The notes under the pieces are model-generated. The model was not told where the DNA came from. It ran no database searches and saw nothing but the letters and a program-made list of their open reading frames with translations. From Lotus japonicus (Eukaryota; Streptophyta; Magnoliopsida; Fabales; Fabaceae), in contig NC_080042.1 of NCBI RefSeq assembly GCF_012489685.1, positions 43,390,066 through 43,454,065 on the forward strand: 64,000 nucleotides of DNA. The letters are read 5' to 3'. Of this stretch, positions 57,171-64,000 are shown in pieces; the stretch's first letter is position 1; each line of letters opens with the position of its first letter. A program made the position numbers and the translations under genes.

Positions 57171-58640
57171 GTAGTGAGTGTAGAAGCGGATTATTGGACA
57201 GCTGGAGTGCTGGCGCTTGAGCGCCAGCTGCTCGCTGAAAATGACTCCAAATCTTCTTGTAACCCTCATTTGAATGCTTCCATCAATTCTTCGTGCTTTT
57301 TGGCCTTCCCTCTTCATGAGTTATCACCTGAAGCACTTAAGGACCAAGACACATGCAAGTCCTAAACTTTATAAAAATGCAAGAAAGACCCTTATAAAAC
57401 TACAAATTTTCTAAAACTTAACAAAAACTCAAATAAAGATAAAAATGCATGAGAATGCATGAAACACTACATGAAACAAAGAGAAAAGACTCAAAACTCA
57501 CAAAGAAATGACCCTAAAAACACTACTAAAATCACACCACTATACTCAACGACAGCTCGCCCTCGAGCGTAAAAAAACACTGCTTTCCCTCAAGCGCAAG
57601 AAATGCTCCCAAAACAAGTGTCTCAACAAGGAATACTTACCACAAAACAGGGGGATAGAGTAACTACAACCGGTTCTAAGAGAAAGATTCAACAACCAAC
57701 TTCATGCAACTTTCAAATAGAGAAGAGTGTAGAGTCCATTCATGGAAAACATATAGATCTAAAACTCCTAGGGTGAGATATTGAAATAGTGCACTGAGCA
57801 CACAAGTAGTTCATAGGTTCTGGGTATTATTCACTCAAGAGCAACAGAGATCAAACATGCACAAATTCAAAGAGACTTTAAAGAGGGTTGAAATGTTGGC
57901 TTGGTTAAACATTATGGTAGTTGGTCCCTAAGGATGACTAGGTTTTCAAAGCATAATGAGTGTGGTCCAAATTAAATACCCTGGAGCTTTCAACAACAAA
58001 CCTTTTAAGCACACAAGTCTCTTGACCCCTTTTTTCAACTTTTTCTTTTTCTTTTTGCAACTCCAATTTGATTAGGAGTTTTTCTTTTCTCTTTCTTTTT
58101 CAACTTATTCACTTGGGGCAAGAGACTATTTCATAATTTATTCAGCTCCATAACAATTCAAGGACCAACACTGCCCAAAAGGGACAATGTACAAGTCAAT
58201 AAACTTAGAAGCTCAAAATCCTAAAAGTCTCAAGAAATAGGCAAGAATCACAAAGCATGCAATGAGTGAAATCAACGCAGAACCAAGAAGTACAAGTGAA
58301 TCAGAATCCTCAAGGGAATTTTTATGATGAAGGATCAAAGGTAGACCCTTAATGGACTCACACCGACCTATTCTCACGAAACACTCGGAAGACCGAAGTC
58401 TCCCCCTCTCTTTCCCAAGCATGCAATCACTCAACCCCAAAAACAACTTAAGTATCCACAAAAACATTTTCAAAACCAGCACAAGTACAAGAGAAAAACT
58501 TGCGGGCAACAATATGTGAGTATAGGGAAGCAATAGACCCAACAAAATAAACAAAGCTAACTATATAATGCATGAGCAAAAGAAAAACAAAAACTACAAA
58601 TGGAAAATATGATAAAAATGCATGACCTATCTAAGGTTAG
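57171..58640. other. Retroelement spacer, no gene
   Basis: GGCGCTTGAGCGCCAGC (57211) and related GCGCTTGAGCGCC motifs (60560-60650) recur at both sides of the 57-60.7 kb block. The rest is A-rich with no coding signal; it has the look of gypsy untranslated spacer. Confidence 0.35.
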
Positions 58641-58649
58641 AAGTACCTC

Positions 58650-59850
58650 ATCACAAATCACTCCATGGGGCCTTGATTGCCCCTCCCATCATCATACTCC
58701 GGATGAATTCCGGCATCATGCATTAGGCTCAAATCAGTCATTCCTTGCTCCAATGTGCTGAAATCCATTGGGCCATTATACCTGGGATCCGACGTGCTAC
58801 CACCCCTCCAATGGAGATCAAGATCCCTGTGAAGGAGATCTTGTCTCATAAACATACGCCTGAAGGCGGCCTCCATCCAAGCAGGTGAAGGGTCAGCACG
58901 CGGTCGAGTTACCACCTCATTCACTACCTCGTTCTCCTCTTCCTCTTCTTCTTCCTCTGGCTCTATAGGATCCTCTTCCTCTTCTTCCTCTTAAGGCATC
59001 CTTGACATCCATTCCTTAAAAGTTGGTTCACCCGATCCTTGCTCATAATAGGGGAAACCGTCAACCTCTTCTACACAACAAAGATTAACCTTCTAGCCTT
59101 GCCCCTAACATCATGAATCAAGGCACAAATCAGTTGAGGAAAGATGGGTCGAGGCTTCTCCTTATCTACATTGTAGTGTGAGTAAATCTTGTAAGAAATA
59201 ATCCTCGCCACATCTATTGGGTGGCCTCTAATGATGCAGTAAATGGAAATCAACACCACCACTCTCACTTCTGATTTGTGAGAGCTAGGGAACAATGAAT
59301 CCTGCAAAAATTCAGCCCACACTCGAGCCAGCGGTGTCATGTTTTGCCTCAGCAAGTAGGTGATATTCCATTTTTCATTCATCTCCCATTTTTGACCGGG
59401 CCTAACCACCACTACTTCCAGATCCTACCGGAACGCTGAAGAACGATCCGAAAGTATATCATGGAAGGTTCTCTTCCATGGGAAAAGGCCTCATGCTCCG
59501 TGAGAAGACCAAGAAACCCTCGAATCCTCTCAGCTCTATAATCGATAACATCACCTCTGAACCAAGATGAGAAAGTTGGGGTTCCGGTTTGTTATCTTGA
59601 TCATCACAGTAGGTATTCGCAAAGAATTCCCTAACCATGATTTCACAAGCAATAGGAATTTGATTCACCCAATTCCCCCACTTTCTCGTCTCCATAACTT
59701 CTTGCACGCCGAGGGAGTCTCTCCTCCCATCCCTATAGAATACTCCTCGCTCCCTTACACACTCCTTGTGTGCTAGGACAGATTTATAATACTCCTCCTT
59801 TGTCGCCGATAAGAAGCGGCAGCGGCCAAAGTCCTAGGTTGTGGAGGAAG
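58650..59850 (-). pseudogene. Retroelement-associated ORF (plant transposon-protein type), broken
   Basis: Minus-strand pieces: 59707-59459 reads RKWGNWVNQIPIACEIMVRE and FFANTYCDD; 59412-59071 reads MTPLARVWAEFLQDSLFPSS and HPIDVARIISYKIYSH; 58924-58658 continues with a hydrophilic tail. The signatures V-R-E-F-x-A-N and ARVWxxFxxxxLxPSSHxSEV are those of a protein domain common in plant gypsy-type elements, whose function is not known to me. Stops and frameshifts separate the pieces. Confidence 0.5.
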
Positions 59851-60769
59851 AACGTGTTGCTCTTGTGGGATATATTGCTCTCTTAGAAGGCATCTGCACA
59901 AAGTTAGTACAACCACAAGCCGCAACAAAACATTATACATGTTAGTAAAAAAAACAAAAATCAAAATTAAAGGGAAATTTTTTTTACAAAAATAAAAACT
60001 TAAACACCTAAGAGCACCCAACAAGCTTTCTAGTGAATTTGGCAAGGAAAGGAGAGGAACCAAAAAGAACTTGCCCTAAATCGAATAGGAAAACCCATTG
60101 GAGCATTCTGTCAAACACCTAGAAGGCAAAAAACAAAACTAAACTAAACTATTACCTCCAAACTACCCAACTCTCCAAAATTCTCACACCCATTGCTAAT
60201 TTTGGCACAAAAAACCCACAACAAGCAATTACAACCCCAACCCAACTTGCACAAGCTTAGAATCACTCACCCACAACCCCCAAGAGTCATGCATTACAAA
60301 ACCCATGAATGTAGACGGAAAGAAGTGGAAAGATGGAACTTACCTTGAACTTGGAGTGAGTGGGTGCAAGTGGAATGAACTTGATGTAATGCAAACTTGA
60401 GAGATAAAGAGTGAGCAAAAGTGTGTGCAAGTGAGATGGGAGGAGTAGGAAATGGGTATAAGTAGTGAGGGGGGCGGTTTTAAAGAGAAAGGGAAGTTGG
60501 AGAGTGGGAAAATGAAAGGTTTGGGGTGTTTTAAACAAAAAACCATGTGTGTGTGCGTGTTGGAGCGCTCAAGCGCTGATCATGGGTGCTTGAGCGCCAC
60601 TGGGTGCCCAGAAACCCCAAAGTATCTGTTGAGCTAGCGCTTGAGCGCCCAACCCAGCTCAAAATTGCTTTTTTTTTCTTTTTTCTTTTATAAGAATAAA
60701 AAGAACTATCCTAAAGCATTCTTAAACAAAAACAAAAATAAAAAGTTAGTTGTAATCTTTGTCTTGTTT

Positions 60770-60990
60770 TTTTTCCTTTTTTTTTTTGAAAAATAAAGGA
60801 TTGTATATTATTATCCACAAAAAACCCATAAGGACAAACCCTTATGGAACAAGGAAAAGCCCAATATAAAACGAGGCACCCCGACAAGCACACAACGACC
60901 CCAAAATGCCGAAAACCCCCCAACCAAGACAAAAGCAAGGACACCCTAGGACTAATCAACAACACCCGAGAGACACAAACAAAAATCAAG
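60770..60990 (-). mobile_element. LINE 3'-end fragment
   Basis: Minus strand: a T/G-rich 3' untranslated stretch ends CAATCCTTTATTTTTC and a poly(A) tract (60791-60770). No coding remnant is recognisable in this short copy. Confidence 0.45.
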
Positions 60991-61141
60991 TTTTGAAGTG
61001 TTCTTCATAAACCTTCTCCAACCCTCGAAAAGCTTCAAAATCGCTTCCCTCAAACTCTAACCCCAAGACTTTTCCAACTAACAAAAAAATAAAAAAATAA
61101 ATAAAACATGGGTTGTCTCCCATTTAGCCCTATGTTATAGT

Positions 61142-61538
61142 TATTGGATCAAGCGCTTACCACTACGCCAAAAGCAATTGTTGTTAGTGAGGGCACAACT
61201 TTATTTCCTTATAGCACAGAGTCCTCAAGGGGCTGCAATGTTAAGCGCCATGGGGTGGGATGTTAAGCCCATCGAATCCTAAGGGTGACTGCTGGATTAA
61301 TAAATCCAACAATCTCCCCCCCAGTGTTAGCCAGGGGATTCGAACCCATGACCTTGCTCTGATACCACTTATTGGATCAAACGCTTACCACTACGCCAAA
61401 AGCAATTGTTGTTAGTGAGGACGCAACTTTATTTCCTTATAGCACAGAGTCCTCAAGGGGCAGCGATGTTAAGCGCCATGGGGTGGGATGTTAAGCCCAT
61501 CGAATCCTATGGGTGACGCTGGATTAATAGATCAAACA
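61142..61538 (-). mobile_element. TRIM (miniature LTR retrotransposon), 397 bp
   Basis: Two direct repeats of about 170 bp (61142-61311 and 61370-61538, about 93% identical) enclose only 58 bp. Read on the minus strand, the 5' LTR starts TGTTTGATC and ends GATCCAATA. Two bases later comes the primer site TGGTATCAGAGC (61367-61356), and a GGGGGGGAGAT polypurine tract precedes the 3' LTR. A 5-bp duplication ATAGT flanks it (61137-61141 and 61539-61543). No coding capacity; it must rely on another element's enzymes. Confidence 0.93.
61356..61367 (-). promoter_or_regulatory. TRIM primer-binding site
   Basis: TGGTATCAGAGC on the minus strand, complementary to initiator tRNA-Met, two bases from the 5' LTR. 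Confidence 0.9.
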
Positions 61539-61554
61539 ATAGTCCTAGGTAGAC

Positions 61555-61925
61555 TCACCTTCCTTCGATGTTAAGCCCATCGAATTCCTTGCACAAAACC
61601 TTTGAAACAAATCCTCCCATGAGGTTATGTCTTGTTGCTCATCAAACCATGCTCTCGCTCTCCCTTCGTCAAGGAATAAGGGAAGAGTTTGATTTTTAAC
61701 TCATCATCACTCTGACTCTCCCACTCCAGTCGTTGCTTTTCTTTCTGTTACTTCGAGAGGGACCTTTTCTAAAGTATATATAACCATTCTAAAGGCTCTC
61801 ACTCCCTCCTTCTTGACAAGAGAACTTGCAAGGGTAAACTTCACCATATGAGCATGGAGATTCTCGTACTTTGACCCCCCCATACTTGTTTCCACTAACA
61901 AGCTTGATGAGAGCCGGACGGAACT
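61555..61925 (-). pseudogene. Second, partial gag following the protease
   Basis: Directly after the protease, FRPALIKLVSGNKYGG appears, matching FELRPAFINLVSHNQYGGG at the start of the gag at 63.9 kb. Then come ENLHAHMVKFT and, in another frame, FPYSLTKGERAWFDEQQDIT and SWEDLFQRFC, equivalent to the gag LFPFSL...ITSWEDLAEKF. So a second gag N-terminal half lies where reverse transcriptase should be. It is frameshifted and cut by the TRIM insertion. Confidence 0.65.
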
Positions 61926-61929
61926 CAAC

Positions 61930-64000
61930 ATCTTTTTCTTCCACCTTGGAGGTCTCTTCTTGAACCTTTGGTACGCTTTTAATCACATAACAAACAAAGT
62001 TATCAACATGGTTAGTCTTTAACATGAGATTGAAAACAGAAAATCTTACCATATCCTTACCAACTCGAAGAATGAGATGACCCTTGTCGACATCAATCTT
62101 AGCTCTACCAGTAGTTAAGAATGGTCGGCCAAGAATGAGAGGGATCTTCTCATCTTCTTCCATGTCAAGCACCACAAAATCCACGGGGAACGCTTACTTG
62201 TCGACCCTTACCATTACATCCTCCACGATCCCGTATAATGTCTTTAGGGATCGATCCGCCATTTGCAAGGAGAGCATAGTTGGTTTAACCTCTCATAGAT
62301 TCAATCTTTCAAACATGGTGAGCGGCATCAAGTTGATGCTCGCTCCCAAATCACAAAGTGCTCCCACATTCGCCAATCCTTCAATCTCCACCAAAATTGT
62401 GAAACTTCCGGGGTCTCTTCTTTTCCTTGGCATTTTCCGCTGTAAGATGACACTACATTCCTCCGTCAACATTACTGTTTCATCAACCTCCTTCTCTTAG
62501 TCAAGATATCCTTCATAAACTTAGCATATATAGGCATTTGTTCCAAAGCATCAACAAAAGGAATATTGATGTGGAGTTTTTTGAAAACATCCACAAACTT
62601 TGAAAAAAATTTGTCTAAATTTTTCTTAGCCAATGCTTTAGGAAAAGGAACATTGCTAGTTTCAGGAGTAAGACCAATTGCCTCTTTAGTCTTGATGGGA
62701 ATCACAACTTCTCCCTCAACTATCTCCTCATTTTTTTCTCCCTCTGTTTTTTTCTTCAATTCATTCACCACCCTACCACTTCTAGTGGTCACAACAGAGG
62801 CATTTTCTTGCATAGGATTGGATGTAGTATCGGAAGGGAACCTACCTTGAGGCCTCTCGGATATTTGCTTGGCAAGTTGGTCAAATTGATTCCGTAGGTT
62901 TTTAATAGCCGCCTCTTGGTTCTTGTAATTATTCTAAGTTCGGTTGATGAAAGTCTCAGCCATCTCTTCCAAACTCTTCTTGCTACCACCACCATCAACT
63001 TCACCTCGCTCTTGAGGCTGTCTTGAGGTTTGGCCTTGGAAACCTTGATTGGGAGATTGCCTTTGTTTCTCCATCCAGGATTGTAAGTATTTGAAAATGG
63101 GTCATTACGAAATTGGCCCATGGCTTTGACTTCCTCATTATCAGGTTTAGTCTCAGTGCATCCTTCACTATCATGAGGCCTTCCACAAGTCACACACTTC
63201 ACTTTGGCAATTCTACCACCGATCAGTTTGGTGGTCTTCATTGTGTTATGAATCTCCGCAATTTGCTTGGAGAGTTGCTTGTTGGAGGCCATGAGTTGAT
63301 CATAGGCTTCAACTGCTAGCAGTCCTCTTCGGGCTTGGCGATCATTATTAGAGTTCATAGCTCTCACAACCATCTTTTCGATCAATTCATACCCAACTTG
63401 TGGAAGAAGGGCATCAAACTCTCCATTTGAAGCCGCGTCCAAACCAAACCTTGAAGAATATTTGAGGCCAACATAAAACTTAGCCACTTGCTCCGCTTGG
63501 GTGAGGTTGTGCTGTGGGAACTTCCTCAAAAGCTTTTTGAAGCGCTCCCAAGCTTCATAGAGATTTTCATCGGCCACTTGGACAAACGTCATTATATCAT
63601 TCTTCAACTTTCTCAAAAGAGCTCTCAGGACAAATCTAGTGGTGAACTTCTCGGCAAGATCTTCCCAAGATGTTATGCTACCTTGGGGCTGTGAATTCAA
63701 CCACTCCTCTATTATGTCCCTCAACGAGAATGGGAACAAACTCAGGCGGTTTGTGTCCGCTGAGACGTTCTGAACTTTGTAGGTGTTACAGTTGTGGATA
63801 AACCGCTCCTTATGTGCATGAGGGTCTTCGAGGGCACCTCCACCGTATTGGTTATGGCTCACCAAATTTATGAATGCCGGTCTTAGCTCAAAGTTTCCCA
63901 TGCCATCCGGGAAAACTATGCTACCGGAATAGTAGTAGCCTATGAGTCTTGTAAGATCTCTCAAAGAGCGATTGACATTTTCTGCCTCTTGCTCTATGAG
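61930..64000 (-). pseudogene. Athila-like Ty3/gypsy gag-protease, open to the window end
   Basis: Gag core: ELRPAFINLVSHNQYGGGAL, ADTNRLSLFPFSLRDIIEEW, ITSWEDLAEKF, FGLDAASNGEFDAL. A single knuckle-like CVTCGRPHDSEGC (about 63196-63158) follows. The frame shifts near 63055 (then SLEEMAETF, KNQEAAIKNL, FDQLAKQISERPQG) with a stop near 62935. The next segment has VVTTRSGRVV and IPFVDALEQMPIYAKFMKDI, then, after a shift, the protease ALCDLGASINLMPL and IPLILGRPFLTTGRAKID with two stops. The D-L-G-A-S active site and gag wording are Athila-like. The 5' end of gag and the 5' LTR lie to the right, outside the window; no RT follows. Confidence 0.8.

Noticed and set aside
58213..58554. 113-codon hydrophobic minus-strand frame, possible membrane protein
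   Set aside because: It sits in an A-rich retroelement spacer (T-rich on the coding strand), which gives Leu/Phe runs by composition; no homologous pattern seen.
62084..62500. 138-codon plus-strand frame
   Set aside because: Shadow of the minus-strand Athila-like protease region.

Overview
This window is nuclear DNA from a flowering plant, most likely a eudicot and plausibly a legume. The reasons are a TIR-NBS-LRR resistance-gene relic (this class is missing from grasses), spliceosomal introns, and a dense, nested population of plant transposon families. No species can be named from the sequence alone. I found no gene that is clearly intact. Nearly everything recognisable is a mobile element, a fragment carried by one, or a broken host gene.

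Layout. 1-1073: one end of a Mutator-like element (MULE) with the start of a FAR1-type transposase on the minus strand. 1.1-5.4 kb: repeat debris, a CACTA-like element and a nested 1.27-kb inverted-repeat element. 5860-7659: a hAT-like element containing a MITE. 8.3-9.6 kb: a broken Ty3/gypsy gag. 9612-21724: a Ty3/gypsy element (Tekay/Del-like chromovirus) whose 3' LTR was hit first or second by a solo LTR of its own family and by an inverted-repeat element. 23.2-27.4 kb: a TNL resistance pseudogene with a hAT-like insertion in intron 1. 28-29 kb: LINE remnant. 30.3-33.1 kb: an EXO70 pseudogene split by a 2.1-kb MULE-type element. 33132-38395: a complete but mutated autonomous-type MULE whose transposase ends in an OTU-type cysteine protease domain; a solo LTR sits in its second exon. 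38.6-41.2 kb: tRNA-like sequence, a 4CL-like fragment and a third gypsy LTR. 41952-46841: a candidate Helitron. 47.8-50.6 kb: transposon ends, AT-rich microsatellites and a 602-bp hAT MITE. 50756-51729: a two-exon gene of unknown function with one in-frame stop. 51.8-57.2 kb: Copia-like debris, a second MITE copy and a CCMH-like exon. 57-64 kb: minus-strand Athila-like gag-protease, a duplicated gag piece, a 397-bp TRIM and LINE debris.

How the pieces relate. The strength of the window is its datable nesting: at least nine insertions have target-site duplications readable in the sequence (8 bp for hAT, 9-10 bp for MULE types, 5 bp for LTR elements). Removing them in order restores the host reading frame in the OTU-MULE and the host LTR in the gypsy element. 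The most interesting items are the transposase-OTU fusion, two MITE copies whose ends resemble a MULE end in the same window, a very small TRIM with pol III-like boxes, and an 8-bp duplication in the TNL that looks like a transposon footprint.
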